Under the pieces are notes generated by a model. It made no database searches, was not told the origin of the DNA, and saw nothing but the letters and a program-made list of their open reading frames with translations. A stretch of DNA of 63,543 nt. Origin: Microvirga roseola (GTDB taxonomy: Bacteria; Pseudomonadota; Alphaproteobacteria; Rhizobiales; Beijerinckiaceae). This document shows positions 8,247 to 17,737 of the stretch, piece by piece (the first letter of the stretch is position 1; every line of letters starts with the position of its first letter). The stretch spans positions 1 through 63,543 of the forward strand of contig NZ_JAJATX010000022.1 in assembly GCF_020866965.1 (NCBI RefSeq), given 5' to 3'. Both the position numbers and the translations under genes were made by a program.

Positions 8247-9227
8247 TTACATCGACTTCTTATAGGCGTCGACGACGGCCTGGCCGTCGGAGCCGGCCTT
8301 CTTCAGCCAGTCGGCCGTGAGCTGCTCGCCGACCTTCTGGAGGCCTGCCTTCAGCTCGGGGCTCGGAGGCTGCACCTTCATGCCGTTAGAGGCCAGCTGC
8401 TCCAGGTACCACTTGGTCTTCTCCTGGGCGGTCTGCCAGCCGCGCTCCTCGGCCTCCTTCGCCGCCTTGAGCACAGCCTCCTGGGTCGGCTTGTCGAGGG
8501 CGTCGAAAGCGGCCTTGTTCACGAAGGTCATGTTCTTCGGCAGCCAGGCCTGCGTGTCGTAGAAGTTCGAGAGCGATTCCCACACCTTGGCGTCGTAGCC
8601 GGTCGCGCCCGAGGTCATGAAGGTCGTGACCGCGCCGGTGGCGAGGGCCTGCGGCAGCTCCGCCGCCTGGACCGTCACCGGCTGCGCGCCGACGAGTTCG
8701 GCGATGCGGGCGGTGCCGGGATTGTAGGCGCGCCACTTCACGCCCTTCAGATCCTCGACCTTGTTGATCTCCTGCTTGGAGAAGATGCCCTGCGGCGGCC
8801 ACGGCACCGCATAGAGAAGCATCAGGCCCTGGCTTGCGAGCTTCTTCTCGACCGCAGGCCTCTGCACGTCCCAGAGCTTCTTCGACTCGTCGAAGGAGGT
8901 GGCGAGGAAGGGCACCACGTCGAGGCCGTAGACCGGGTCCTCGTTCTCGTGCAGCGACATCAGCACCTCGCCGGCCTGGGCCTGTCCCGTCTGCACGGCG
9001 CGCTTGATCTCCGGCGCCTTGAAGAGGGAGGCGTTTGGGTGGACGGTGATCTGCAGCTTGCCGTTGGTGGCAGCCTCCACGTCCTTGGCGAACTGGCTGA
9101 TGTTCTCGGTGTGGAAGTTGTCGGACGGATAGGCGGCGGGCAGGTTCCACTTGGTCTGGGCCAGCGCCGGCGCGCTCATGAGCAGTACGCCCGCGAGCGC
9201 CAGTCCGTAGCGTGTCGAATGTCTCAT
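8247..9227 (-). CDS. dctP: TRAP transporter substrate-binding protein (DctP family)
   Basis: 326-residue periplasmic receptor of a TRAP transporter. A Sec signal peptide spans about residues 1-23 (RYGLALAGVLLMSAPALAQ), and the mature protein begins TKWNLPAAYPSDNFHTENI. The TRAP family segments GVKWRAYN and ELPQALATGAV are visible; in this family a conserved Arg such as that of KWRAYN usually binds a carboxylate. The ATG at 9227 is preceded by GGGAGAA. It is the last gene of the leftward operon after dctQ and dctM. The substrate is probably an organic acid but cannot be named. Confidence 0.9.
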   Translation of the reverse strand: MRHSTRYGLALAGVLLMSAPALAQTKWNLPAAYPSDNFHTENISQFAKDVEAATNGKLQITVHPNASLFKAPEIKRAVQTGQAQAGEVLMSLHENEDPVYGLDVVPFLATSFDESKKLWDVQRPAVEKKLASQGLMLLYAVPWPPQGIFSKQEINKVEDLKGVKWRAYNPGTARIAELVGAQPVTVQAAELPQALATGAVTTFMTSGATGYDAKVWESLSNFYDTQAWLPKNMTFVNKAAFDALDKPTQEAVLKAAKEAEERGWQTAQEKTKWYLEQLASNGMKVQPPSPELKAGLQKVGEQLTADWLKKAGSDGQAVVDAYKKSM

Positions 9228-9262
9228 TGGTCTTCTCCCTGTTTTGAGTTTTGACGAACTTC

Positions 9263-10579
9263 CTATTCCGGAAACGCAAGTCTCGGCAGGAACAGCGCGA
9301 TGTCCGGAAAAGCCGTGATGATGGCGACCGCCGCCACGAGCAGGAAGAAGAACGGCACCGCCGCCTTCGCGACGGCGAAACTGTCCCGCCCGCTCATGTT
9401 CTGCAGCACGAAGAGATTGAAACCGACCGGCGGGGTGATCTGCGCCATCTCCACCAGGACGATGAGGAACACGCCGAACCAGATAAGGTCGAAGCCGGCC
9501 TGCTTGATCATCGGCAGCACCACCACCGTCGTGAGCACGATCATGGAGATGCCGTCGATGAGGCAGCCCAGGAAGATGTACAAGACGGTGAGCGCCGCGA
9601 TCAGCACGTAAGGCGAGAGCTGAAGCGTCTCGACCCAGGAGGCGAGCGCCACGGGAATGCCCGTATAGGCCATGGCGGCTGTGGTGAAGGCGGCGCCCGC
9701 CAGGATCAGCATAATCGTGGCGGTCAGGCGCGTCGCGCTCAGCAGGCTCTCGCGAAAAGTCTCCCAGGTGAGCGTGCCGGACCACCAGGCGAGAATCAGC
9801 GCGCCGGTGACGCCCCAGGCGGCGCATTCGGTCGCCGTCGCCCAGCCGAGCAGCAGGGCCGCGAAGATGAGGAAGATCAGCAGGAGGACCGGCAGGAGCT
9901 TCGCCGACTGCCGCAGCTTGAACCCGAGGCTCGTGCGGGGCTCGGGCTTCGGCGACCGGTGCCGGTTGAGAAGCGACCAGACCAGGATGTAGCCGGAATA
10001 GAGCGCCATCACGAGAAGGCCGGGCAGGAACCCTGCGAGAAAGACCTGGATCACGGAGACATTCGCCGCGATCGCATAGACCACCATGGGAATGGAGGGC
10101 GGGATGAGCAGGCCCAGCGTGCCGGAGCCGGCAAGGCTGCCGAGGCTCATCATGTCGTCGTAGCCGCGTTTTTTAAGCTCCGGCAAGGCGATCTTGCCGA
10201 TGGTGGCGCAGGTGGCGGCGGACGAGCCGGAGACGGCGGCGAAGACGCCGCAGCCGACCACGTTCACATGGAGCAGCCGGCCGGGCAGCCAGTTGAGCCA
10301 GGGGGCCAACCCTAAGAACATCTGCTCGGAGAGGCGCGTGCGGAAGAGGATCTCGCCCATCCAGATGAAGAGCGGAAGCGCGGCGAGCGACCAGGAGGCG
10401 GAGCTGGCCCACACGGTCGTCGCGAGAACAGCGCCGACGGGCACGTTCGTGACCAGGACGATGGCAGCGAAGCCTACGATGATGAGCGCGATGCCGATCC
10501 AGATTCCGAGCGCCAGGAGAAGGGCGAGAATCCCGAAGAGGATGGCGGCGACGGGGACGAGCCCGATATCGGCGAACAT
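9263..10579 (-). CDS. dctM: TRAP transporter large permease (DctM family)
   Basis: 438-residue DctM-type permease with about 12 hydrophobic segments; it carries out sodium-driven substrate import with the small subunit. Visible family features include PLFIWMGEILFRT near residue 93, VNVVGCGVFAAVSGSSAATCATIG and GSGTLGLLIPPSIPMVVYA, the signature loops of the family. It begins three bases after the end of dctQ and is followed 35 bases later by dctP. Confidence 0.92.
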   Translation of the reverse strand: MFADIGLVPVAAILFGILALLLALGIWIGIALIIVGFAAIVLVTNVPVGAVLATTVWASSASWSLAALPLFIWMGEILFRTRLSEQMFLGLAPWLNWLPGRLLHVNVVGCGVFAAVSGSSAATCATIGKIALPELKKRGYDDMMSLGSLAGSGTLGLLIPPSIPMVVYAIAANVSVIQVFLAGFLPGLLVMALYSGYILVWSLLNRHRSPKPEPRTSLGFKLRQSAKLLPVLLLIFLIFAALLLGWATATECAAWGVTGALILAWWSGTLTWETFRESLLSATRLTATIMLILAGAAFTTAAMAYTGIPVALASWVETLQLSPYVLIAALTVLYIFLGCLIDGISMIVLTTVVVLPMIKQAGFDLIWFGVFLIVLVEMAQITPPVGFNLFVLQNMSGRDSFAVAKAAVPFFFLLVAAVAIITAFPDIALFLPRLAFPE

Positions 10580-10582
10580 GGT

Positions 10583-11128
10583 CTAGATCCCGCCCTCGGC
10601 TGCACGCTCCACGACCTCGTCGGGCGTGGCGGGTTTCGGCTTTTCGTAGCGGGGCTCGCGGCCTCCGAGGACATGGACGAGTTCGTCCAGGAAGGCGACG
10701 GCGAGGATCGTCAGTCCGACGGAATATCCGAGCTGCGGGATCCAGAGCGGCACCGCGACCACGCCCTGCGAAATGTCGTTGAAGCGCCAGCTGTCATAGG
10801 TCATGCGCACCGCATGCCAGGCGAAATAGGCGGTCACGGACCCGCCGATCAGGAGGCAGAGGATCTCGACCGCGTGCCTCAGCGCGGCAGGCATCCGGTC
10901 GAGCAGGAGGCCGACCCGGATCAGGTCGCCGGACCGGAAGGTGTGGGCGAGCCCGAGGAAGGCGAGAGCCGCCATGGACCAGGCGGCGAAATCGTCGCCC
11001 GCGGGAACGTTGATCCCGACCTCTCGCCCGAGCGAGAGGCTCATCATCAGGAGGAAGATCGCGATCAGGAAAATGCCCGCGAGATAGCCGGCAGCGAGGT
11101 AGAGCCCGTCGAGCAAAGTTCGGATCAT
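10583..11128 (-). CDS. dctQ: TRAP transporter small permease (DctQ family)
   Basis: 181-residue four-helix membrane protein and first gene of the dctQ-dctM-dctP operon. NVPAGDDFAAWSMAALAFLGLAHTFRSGDLIRVGLLLDRMP contains the conserved F(R/T)xGxxIRV element of DctQ. The ATG at 11128 was chosen; an in-frame ATG at 11152 would add eight basic residues. The protein scaffolds DctM in the inner membrane. No two-component regulator lies beside the operon. Confidence 0.87.
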   Translation of the reverse strand: MIRTLLDGLYLAAGYLAGIFLIAIFLLMMSLSLGREVGINVPAGDDFAAWSMAALAFLGLAHTFRSGDLIRVGLLLDRMPAALRHAVEILCLLIGGSVTAYFAWHAVRMTYDSWRFNDISQGVVAVPLWIPQLGYSVGLTILAVAFLDELVHVLGGREPRYEKPKPATPDEVVERAAEGGI

Positions 11129-11319
11129 GCGGTCTGGTCGTCGCCTGCGCATCGTGCGCCCGGGTGAGATTACCGCTGCGGCAGGACACGGCAAGGGCCA
11201 AGGTGGACCTCCATGCACAAGCTTCCGGCTTTCCTGCCCGAAGCTTGGGCGTTTTCGTACTCTTCATGCGACCTCCCGTCCCTCTCGCGAGCCCTCGCCA
11301 GCCAGCACCCTTCGTGCTA

Positions 11320-11334
11320 GAACAAAAAGCGAAC
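11320..11334 (+). promoter_or_regulatory. LexA (SOS) box GAAC-N7-GAAC before the radical SAM/UdgX pair
   Basis: GAACAAAAAGCGAAC is the consensus alphaproteobacterial SOS operator read on the opposite strand (GTTC-N7-GTTC), with the AT-rich spacer typical of real sites. It lies 16 bases before the ATG at 11351, in a 220-base gap after the divergent TRAP operon. Damage induction of the two following genes is inferred from it. Confidence 0.82.
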
Positions 11335-11350
11335 GAATATAGAAAGACCC

Positions 11351-12565
11351 ATGGACGAAAAGCTCTTCAAGAAGCTGCGCATCCTGGCGGACGCGGCCAA
11401 GTACGACGCTTCCTGCGCCTCATCCGGCGCGCCGGGGCGCAAGGCCGATGCGGGAGGCCTGGGCTCCACCACGGGAACGGGCATCTGCCACGCCTACACG
11501 CCCGATGGGCGCTGCGTGTCGCTGCTCAAGATCCTGCTCACCAATTACTGCCTGTTCGACTGCGCGTATTGCGTGAACCGGCGTTCGTCCAACGTGAAGC
11601 GGGCGAAGTTTTCCGTCGACGAAGTGGTCACGCTCACCATCGAGTTCTACAAGCGCAACTATATCGAGGGCCTGTTTCTGTCCTCCGGCATCATCCGCTC
11701 GCCGGATTACACGATGGAGCAGATGCTGCTGGTCGCCAAGAAGCTGCGCCGCGACCACGGCTTTCACGGCTATATCCATCTCAAGACGATTCCCGAAGCG
11801 AGCCCCTGGCTGATCGAGGAGGCGGGGCTCTGGGCCGACCGTCTCTCCATCAATCTTGAGCTTCCGACGGAACGGAGCCTGGAGCGGCTGGCGCCCGAGA
11901 AGGACGGCGCTTCCATTGAGAGCGCGATGGCGCAGATGTCGGAGCGCATCGAGGAGGCTCAGCTTGAGCGCCGCCATTTCTCGCCCGCAGGCCAGACGAC
12001 GCAGATGATCGTCGGCGCGGACGAGACGACGGACGCGAACGTGCTGCGTACCTCCGCACGTCTTTACGGCCACTATGACATGCGGCGGGTCTATTACTCG
12101 GCCTTCAGCCCGATTCCAGATTCCAGCGCCATCCTGCCCCTCAAGGCTCCGCCCTTGCTGCGGGAAAGCAGGCTCTACCAGGCCGACTGGCTGCTGCGCT
12201 TCTACGGCTTCAACGTGGACGAGATCGCGTCAGGCGGCGAGAAGGGCATGCTCGACCTCGAGGTCGATCCGAAGCTCGCCTGGGCGCTCAAGAACCGCCA
12301 CCTGTTTCCCATCGACGTGAACCGCGCCGAACGCGAGATGCTGCTGCGGGTTCCAGGCCTCGGCGCGCGCGCCGTGGACAAGATCGTGGTGGCGCGGCGG
12401 CACACCACCTTGCGCCTGGAGGACGTGGCCCGCCTCACCTCGGGCCTCAAGCGCGCGAAGCCCTTCCTTGTCGCCGCCGACCACCACCCGAAGGCCCGGC
12501 TCGACCGCCAGGATCTGCGCGAACGGCTGGTTGAGAAGCCGGAGCAGCTGAGCCTGTTCACATGA
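11351..12565 (+). CDS. Putative DNA modification/repair radical SAM protein
   Basis: 404-residue radical SAM protein of the group annotated as probable DNA modification/repair enzymes (TIGR03916). The cluster-binding motif CLFDCAYC has its cysteines at residues 67, 71 and 74, and LSINLELPTERSLERLAPEK follows the barrel core. Near residues 325-350, LLRVPGLGARAVDKIVVARR is a helix-hairpin-helix element expected to touch DNA. The next gene, a UdgX fusion, starts 13 bases later; this two-gene pairing recurs in many bacteria. A consensus SOS box stands just upstream. The chemistry it catalyses has not, to my knowledge, been settled. Confidence 0.88.
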   Translation: MDEKLFKKLRILADAAKYDASCASSGAPGRKADAGGLGSTTGTGICHAYTPDGRCVSLLKILLTNYCLFDCAYCVNRRSSNVKRAKFSVDEVVTLTIEFYKRNYIEGLFLSSGIIRSPDYTMEQMLLVAKKLRRDHGFHGYIHLKTIPEASPWLIEEAGLWADRLSINLELPTERSLERLAPEKDGASIESAMAQMSERIEEAQLERRHFSPAGQTTQMIVGADETTDANVLRTSARLYGHYDMRRVYYSAFSPIPDSSAILPLKAPPLLRESRLYQADWLLRFYGFNVDEIASGGEKGMLDLEVDPKLAWALKNRHLFPIDVNRAEREMLLRVPGLGARAVDKIVVARRHTTLRLEDVARLTSGLKRAKPFLVAADHHPKARLDRQDLRERLVEKPEQLSLFT

Positions 12566-12578
12566 CGGGAGGACATGC

Positions 12579-14021
12579 ATGAATCCCCACCCCATCACCC
12601 TTCGCGACGGAGCGGATCTCGACGGCTTTCGCCGGGCGGTGCGGTGGCTGATGGCGGAAGAGCTGGCGCCGCAGCACGTGGTGTGGAGCATCGGCGATGC
12701 GCCGGGCCTCTTCGGGGAGGATGCGGTGGGGGAAGCTCCGCCCGTCACCCTGCCCCGTGCGGTGGCGCGGCTGATCGAGCTCGTGGTGTGCCACCGCGAT
12801 CCCGAGCGCTACGCGCTGCTCTACCAACTCGCCTGGCGCGTGCTGAACGGCGAGCGCGATCTGCTGGAAATTGCGAGCGACCCGCTCGTGCACCGCATCG
12901 ATTCCATGGCCCGCGCAGTGCGGCGCGACCTGCACAAGATGTACGCCTTCCTGCGCTTCCGCCGGATGAGGGGCGAAGGCTCCGAGCGTTTCGCCGCCTG
13001 GTTCGAGCCGGAGCATTTCATCCTTGAAGCGGCGGCTCCGTTCTTCATCGACCGGTTCCGCTCCCTCGACTGGACGATCCTGACGCCCATCGGCTCGATG
13101 CGCTGGGACCGCGCGGCGCTCACCTTCGGCCCGCCGGCCCGGCGGGAGGATGCGCCGGAGGGAGACGAATTCGAGGAAGGCTGGCGCGGCTATTACGAGA
13201 GCGTGTTCAACCCGGCGCGGGTGAACCCCACGGCCATGCGCGCTGAGATGCCGAAAAAGTACTGGCGCAACATGCCGGAAACCGCCTCCATTCCGGGATT
13301 GATCCAAACCGCCGCCCGGCGCGTTGACCGGATGATCGAACAGGAGGCCACCATGCCTGCGAAACGCACGCCCGAACGCGCTCTCGAGGCCATGTGGGAT
13401 CAGGAGCCGAAGACGCTCGAAGAGCTCAACGCCGTCATCGCGAAGGCCGGGCCGCTCGTGCCCGGCGCGACGCAAGCCGTTTTCGGCGAAGGTCCCGCTC
13501 ATGCGGAGATCGCCTTTGTCGGCGAGCAGCCCGGCGACCAGGAGGACCGGCAGGGACGGCCTTTCGTCGGGCCTGCGGGCAAGCTCCTGACGAAGGCCAT
13601 GGAAGAGGTCGGGATCAGCCGCGAGAGGGCCTATCTCACCAATGCGGTGAAGCACTTCAAATTCGAGCAGCGCGGCCACCGGCGCATCCACTCCAAGCCC
13701 ACCGCCGGCGAGGTGAAGCACTATCGTCCATGGCTGATGAAGGAGCTCGAGCTGGTGCGGCCGAAGCTCGTGGTGGCCCTGGGCGGAACCGCCCTGCTCG
13801 CGCTCACCGGCAAGTCGACGCCGATCTCCCGCTCGCGCGGCCTGGCGCGGTTCGGCGACTGGCCGGGCTACATCACCGTCCATCCGTCCTACCTGCTCCG
13901 CCTGCCGGACGAGACGACCCGGCGCGAAGCCTACGAAGCCTTCGTGGAAGACCTTCGGCGCATTCACCACATCGCCAAGGCCGATCCGGAAACGGGCGAG
14001 CTGCGGCTGGCGGCCGAATAG
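12579..14021 (+). CDS. DUF4130 - UdgX uracil-DNA glycosylase fusion protein
   Basis: 480-residue two-domain protein. Residues 1-240 form a DUF4130 (TIGR03915) domain, ending in YYESVFNPARVNPTAMRAEMPKKYW. Residues 290-480 are a family 4-type uracil-DNA glycosylase: motif GEQPGDQED at 315-323 and HPSYLLR at 435-441. The insert HRRIH at 367-371 matches the KRRIH loop of UdgX, whose last His forms a covalent bond with the abasic sugar after uracil removal. GGGAGGA sits five bases before the ATG. It follows the radical SAM gene and probably shares its SOS-controlled promoter, so a joint role in repair of a specific lesion is likely. Confidence 0.9.
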   Translation: MNPHPITLRDGADLDGFRRAVRWLMAEELAPQHVVWSIGDAPGLFGEDAVGEAPPVTLPRAVARLIELVVCHRDPERYALLYQLAWRVLNGERDLLEIASDPLVHRIDSMARAVRRDLHKMYAFLRFRRMRGEGSERFAAWFEPEHFILEAAAPFFIDRFRSLDWTILTPIGSMRWDRAALTFGPPARREDAPEGDEFEEGWRGYYESVFNPARVNPTAMRAEMPKKYWRNMPETASIPGLIQTAARRVDRMIEQEATMPAKRTPERALEAMWDQEPKTLEELNAVIAKAGPLVPGATQAVFGEGPAHAEIAFVGEQPGDQEDRQGRPFVGPAGKLLTKAMEEVGISRERAYLTNAVKHFKFEQRGHRRIHSKPTAGEVKHYRPWLMKELELVRPKLVVALGGTALLALTGKSTPISRSRGLARFGDWPGYITVHPSYLLRLPDETTRREAYEAFVEDLRRIHHIAKADPETGELRLAAE

Positions 14022-14024
14022 GCC

Positions 14025-15344
14025 TCAGACCCGCTCGGGCGGCGATACGGGAGCAGGAGCTTCGGACGAATCGGGATCGGGAGGGCACCACTCGTCGACC
14101 GGCTGCCCGCGCTCCTGCCTTTTCCTGTCGAGACGGCGCATGACGGGGGTCACGGTCGTTCCATGGAGGACGATGGAAATCAGCATGATCAGGCCTGCCG
14201 TGCTCCAGAGGAGATCGGCCTCATCGAAGGGCGCATGGCCGAGCCCATAGGCGAGGTAATAGGCGGAGCCGAGACCCCGGATGCCGAAGAAGCTGATGAC
14301 GGCCTTCTCGTCGGAGCGCTGGTGACGGCCGACAAGGCTGAGCCACCCGATCAGGGGCCGCACAAGGAAGATCGCAAGGACAGCGTAAAGGACGACCTCC
14401 AAGCTCACGGCCCGCAGGAGACCGCCATCGGCGATGGCGCCTCCGAAGATCACGAGCAGCACCATCATCAGGACCCGCTCCAGCTGCTCGACGAAATCGT
14501 GCAGCTTTTCGTGGTACTCGTTGTTGCGCTCCACCGACCTGAGGCCGAGAGCCGCCACGAAGACGGCGAGAAAGCCGTAGCCATGCGCCATCTCGGTCAG
14601 TCCATAGGCGAGGCAGGTGATGCCGAGCGCCACGAAGCCGTCGCCGGTGCGGGACAGCTTGGCCCGGTTCGGCAGGCGGAAGGTAAGCCAGCCGAGGATG
14701 CGGCCCACGACCCAGCCGACCGCGACGCCCGCTCCCAGCTTCCAGAAGACATCGACCGTCAGCCACTCCACGAACCAGGTCTTACCGGTCTGGGATGCGA
14801 GCGCTATGGCGACCGCGAGATTGACGAAGGGAAAGGCGAGCCCGTCATTGAGCCCGGCCTCGGAGGTCAGGGTGAAGCGCACCTCGTCCTCCAGCCCCTC
14901 GCCCGGCGGGCCGACCTGGACGTCGCTGGCGAGCACGGGATCGGTGGGCGCGAGGGACGCCGCCAGGAGAATCGCGCCGGCGGCGCCAAGGCCGAGCAGG
15001 AAATAGGCGAGCACGGCCAGCACGGCGATGGTGAGCGGCATGGCAAAGCCCAGGAGACGCCACGTCAGCATGCAGCTCACCCAGGCCAGCGGCCGGTCGA
15101 GCTTGAGCCCCGCGCCCATGAGCGCGATGATCACTACGAATTCCGTCAGCCGCTCGGTGAGCGCCAGATGCTCCTGGGGATGGGGCGCGACGCCGGGCAC
15201 GGCGGGGACCGAGAAGATGACGGCTCCCAGCGCGACGCAGAAGATCGGCAGGGTGAGCGGCAGCTCCCGCAGCAGCATGGGAAGCCAAGCCGTCAGCAAG
15301 ACGACCGCCCCGAAGCCTGCGAGCACGACGATATACGGATCCAT
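14025..15344 (-). CDS. NhaP-type (CPA1) sodium:proton antiporter
   Basis: About 439-residue antiporter with 12 or so hydrophobic segments. The antiporter core is visible as ILLAASLAPTDPVLASDVQVG and EVRFTLTSEAGLNDGLAFPFV, the TDP and ND elements of CPA1 exchangers, and FFGIRGLGSAYYLAYG near the end. It moves Na+ or K+ out against H+ entry across the inner membrane. The ATG at 15344 is preferred to a TTG at 15383. It converges on the UdgX fusion gene with a three-base gap. Confidence 0.88.
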   Translation of the reverse strand: MDPYIVVLAGFGAVVLLTAWLPMLLRELPLTLPIFCVALGAVIFSVPAVPGVAPHPQEHLALTERLTEFVVIIALMGAGLKLDRPLAWVSCMLTWRLLGFAMPLTIAVLAVLAYFLLGLGAAGAILLAASLAPTDPVLASDVQVGPPGEGLEDEVRFTLTSEAGLNDGLAFPFVNLAVAIALASQTGKTWFVEWLTVDVFWKLGAGVAVGWVVGRILGWLTFRLPNRAKLSRTGDGFVALGITCLAYGLTEMAHGYGFLAVFVAALGLRSVERNNEYHEKLHDFVEQLERVLMMVLLVIFGGAIADGGLLRAVSLEVVLYAVLAIFLVRPLIGWLSLVGRHQRSDEKAVISFFGIRGLGSAYYLAYGLGHAPFDEADLLWSTAGLIMLISIVLHGTTVTPVMRRLDRKRQERGQPVDEWCPPDPDSSEAPAPVSPPERV

Positions 15345-15482
15345 AAGGACGCGAACGCGGGGCGGAATCGCCGGTTCCGCCAAGTTACAAGGTTTAACTG
15401 CCCCTTAAACCGCCATAATTACAGTGCTTCACAAGCATGATAAGGCTGGAAAAAGCCGGCTGACGAATGCGGGGTTTAAGAC

Positions 15483-17621
15483 GTGGCGAACGGACGTGAC
15501 CGGCGCAGAGAGCCGGTTTTCGATACGCCCGCCGCCGATGCGGGAGCGCTGGATTTCAGCCTCTCGCCTGAGGATCGGGCAGGGGGCAATATGGGGCGGC
15601 GGCGCAGTTCTCGAGGCAGTGGAGACGGAGGATCGCCGCGGCGTTCGCCGCCATCCCGCGGGCGCAAGCGCAAGCAGGGCCGTTCCTTCCTCGGCAAGCT
15701 GATCTATGCCGGCGTGGTGCTGGGCCTCTGGGGCGTGATCGCCGTCGGCGGCGTGGTCGCCTATTACGCCTCGCAGCTTCCCCCCATCGACCAGCTCACG
15801 GTGCCCAAGCGGCCGCCGAACATCGCGATCCTGGCCAGCGACGGCACGCTCCTCGCCAACCGGGGCGAGACGGGTGGGCGCACGGTCACCCTGAAGGAGC
15901 TGCCGCCCTATCTCCCGAGAGCGTTCGTGGCCATCGAGGACCGGCGCTTCTACGACCATTTCGGCATCGACCCGATCGGCATCGCCCGCGCGGTTTACCG
16001 CAACCTGAGCAACAGCGGCGGACTGCAGGGCGGCTCGACCCTGACGCAGCAGCTGGCGAAGAACCTCTTCCTGACCCAGGAGCGCACCGCCTCGCGCAAG
16101 ATCCAGGAGGCGATCCTGGCGCTCTGGCTCGAGCGCAACTACACCAAGGACCAGATTCTCGAGCTTTATCTCAACCGAGTCTATTTCGGCGCCGGCGCCT
16201 ACGGCGTCGAAGCGGCCGCCCAGCGCTACTACGGCAAGTCGGCCCGCAGCGTCTCGCTCTCGGAAGCCGCCGTTCTCGCGGGCCTCGTCCAGTCCCCGTC
16301 GCGTCTCGCACCCAACCGCAATCCGGAGCGCGCGCAGGCGCGGGCGGAACTCGTGATCGCGGCCATGAACGAGCTCGGCTTCATCACGCCGGGCATGACG
16401 AAGACCGCCCTCGGCGATCCGGCCGAAGCGGTCCGCCCGAAGGGAGCCGGCTCCGTCAACTACGCCGCCGACTACGTGATGGATGTGCTCGACGATTTCG
16501 TCGGCACCATCGAATCGGACATCGTGGTCACCACCACCCTCGAACCGAAAATGCAGGCCGCGGCCGAGCTTGTCCTCGTGGAGGAGCTCAACGCGAAGGG
16601 CGAGAAGTTCAACGTGAGCCAGGGCGCCTTCGTCGCCATGCAGCCGGACGGGGCGCTGAAGGCCCTGGTCGGCGGCCGGAACTACGAGGCGAGCCAGTTC
16701 AACCGCGCCACCGTCGCCCGCCGTCAGCCGGGCTCGGCCTTCAAGCCCTTCGTCTATCTCGCCGCCATGGAGCGGGGCTACACGCCGAACATGGTCATGG
16801 AGGACGCCCCCGTCGCCTATAAGGGCTGGGCTCCCAAGAACTACGACCGCAAGTATCGCGGGGCGATCACCTTGCGGGATTCCCTCGCGCTCTCCCTCAA
16901 CACCATCGCGGTGAAGCTCAACATGGAGGTGGGGCCGAAGGCCGTGGTGCAGACCGCGCAGCGCCTCGGCATTTCCTCTCCGCTCCAGGCCAACGGCTCG
17001 CTTGCCCTCGGCACCTCCGAGGTGACGCCGCTCGAGCTGGTGAGCGCCTATGCGGCCTTCGCCAATGGCGGCATCGGTGTCATTCCCTATGTCATCGAGC
17101 AGGTGAAGACCACGGATGGCCAGGTGATCTACCGGCGACAGCACACCGGCGGCCTGGGCCGCGTCATCGACCCGTCTGCGGTCGCGATGATGAACGAGAT
17201 GATGCACAACGTCTTCGTCATCGGCACCGGGCAGAAGGCGCAGATCCCCGGCTGGCCCATGGCCGGCAAGACCGGAACGACCGACGACTACAAGGACGCC
17301 TGGTTCGTGGGCTTCACCGGCAATCTCGTGGCCGGCGTCTGGCTCGGCAACGACGACGGAACGCTGACCAAGCGCGTCACCGGCGGCAATCTGCCCACGG
17401 AGGTCTGGCGCAACTTCATGGCGGTGGCCCTGAAGGACAAGCAGCCCGTGCCGCTCCCCGGCCTCGACCGCCTCCGGCCGCCCTCGGACGTGCCCGTGGC
17501 GGGCATGGAGAACGATCCGCGCTATGCGAGCGCCGATGCCCGCGAGAGCGCCTGGATCCCGCCGCAGCCCCAGCGCCGCAGCCGCGAGAAGAACTTCCTG
17601 GAGCGGCTCTTCGGCCTCTGA
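15483..17621 (+). CDS. Penicillin-binding protein 1A (bifunctional transglycosylase/transpeptidase)
   Basis: 712-residue class A penicillin-binding protein that polymerises and crosslinks peptidoglycan. A basic cytoplasmic tail of about 65 residues precedes one membrane helix (residues 70-92). The GT51 domain shows EDRRFYDHFGID, GGSTLTQQLAKNLFL and KIQEAILALWLE. The transpeptidase domain has PGSAFKPF with the catalytic Ser at residue 418, SLN and KTGTT. The GTG at 15483 fits the basic tail; no strong ribosome site is apparent. A GC-rich hairpin at 17639-17660 follows the stop. Confidence 0.93.
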   Translation: MANGRDRRREPVFDTPAADAGALDFSLSPEDRAGGNMGRRRSSRGSGDGGSPRRSPPSRGRKRKQGRSFLGKLIYAGVVLGLWGVIAVGGVVAYYASQLPPIDQLTVPKRPPNIAILASDGTLLANRGETGGRTVTLKELPPYLPRAFVAIEDRRFYDHFGIDPIGIARAVYRNLSNSGGLQGGSTLTQQLAKNLFLTQERTASRKIQEAILALWLERNYTKDQILELYLNRVYFGAGAYGVEAAAQRYYGKSARSVSLSEAAVLAGLVQSPSRLAPNRNPERAQARAELVIAAMNELGFITPGMTKTALGDPAEAVRPKGAGSVNYAADYVMDVLDDFVGTIESDIVVTTTLEPKMQAAAELVLVEELNAKGEKFNVSQGAFVAMQPDGALKALVGGRNYEASQFNRATVARRQPGSAFKPFVYLAAMERGYTPNMVMEDAPVAYKGWAPKNYDRKYRGAITLRDSLALSLNTIAVKLNMEVGPKAVVQTAQRLGISSPLQANGSLALGTSEVTPLELVSAYAAFANGGIGVIPYVIEQVKTTDGQVIYRRQHTGGLGRVIDPSAVAMMNEMMHNVFVIGTGQKAQIPGWPMAGKTGTTDDYKDAWFVGFTGNLVAGVWLGNDDGTLTKRVTGGNLPTEVWRNFMAVALKDKQPVPLPGLDRLRPPSDVPVAGMENDPRYASADARESAWIPPQPQRRSREKNFLERLFGL

Positions 17622-17638
17622 GCCCTCTTGCGGAAAAG

Positions 17639-17660
17639 AGCGGGCGGGGCAGCGCCCGCT
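17639..17660 (+). terminator. Hairpin after the PBP1A gene
   Basis: AGCGGGCG (17639-17646) pairs with CGCCCGCT (17653-17660) around a six-base loop, 17 bases after the PBP1A stop. It lacks a proper T run, so termination is probable rather than certain. Confidence 0.5.
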
Positions 17661-17737
17661 TCCATGACCTCCGAGGTTATGGCCAGGGCTCCTCCCGCGC
17701 GGCATGCTGGCCCCGTTGTTCAAGCAAGGAGCCTGTC

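Noticed and set aside
15429..17723. Long antisense open frame of 764 codons opposite PBP1A
   Set aside because: It mirrors a GC-rich gene with clear family motifs on the other strand. It is Arg/Gly/His rich and has no recognisable domain.
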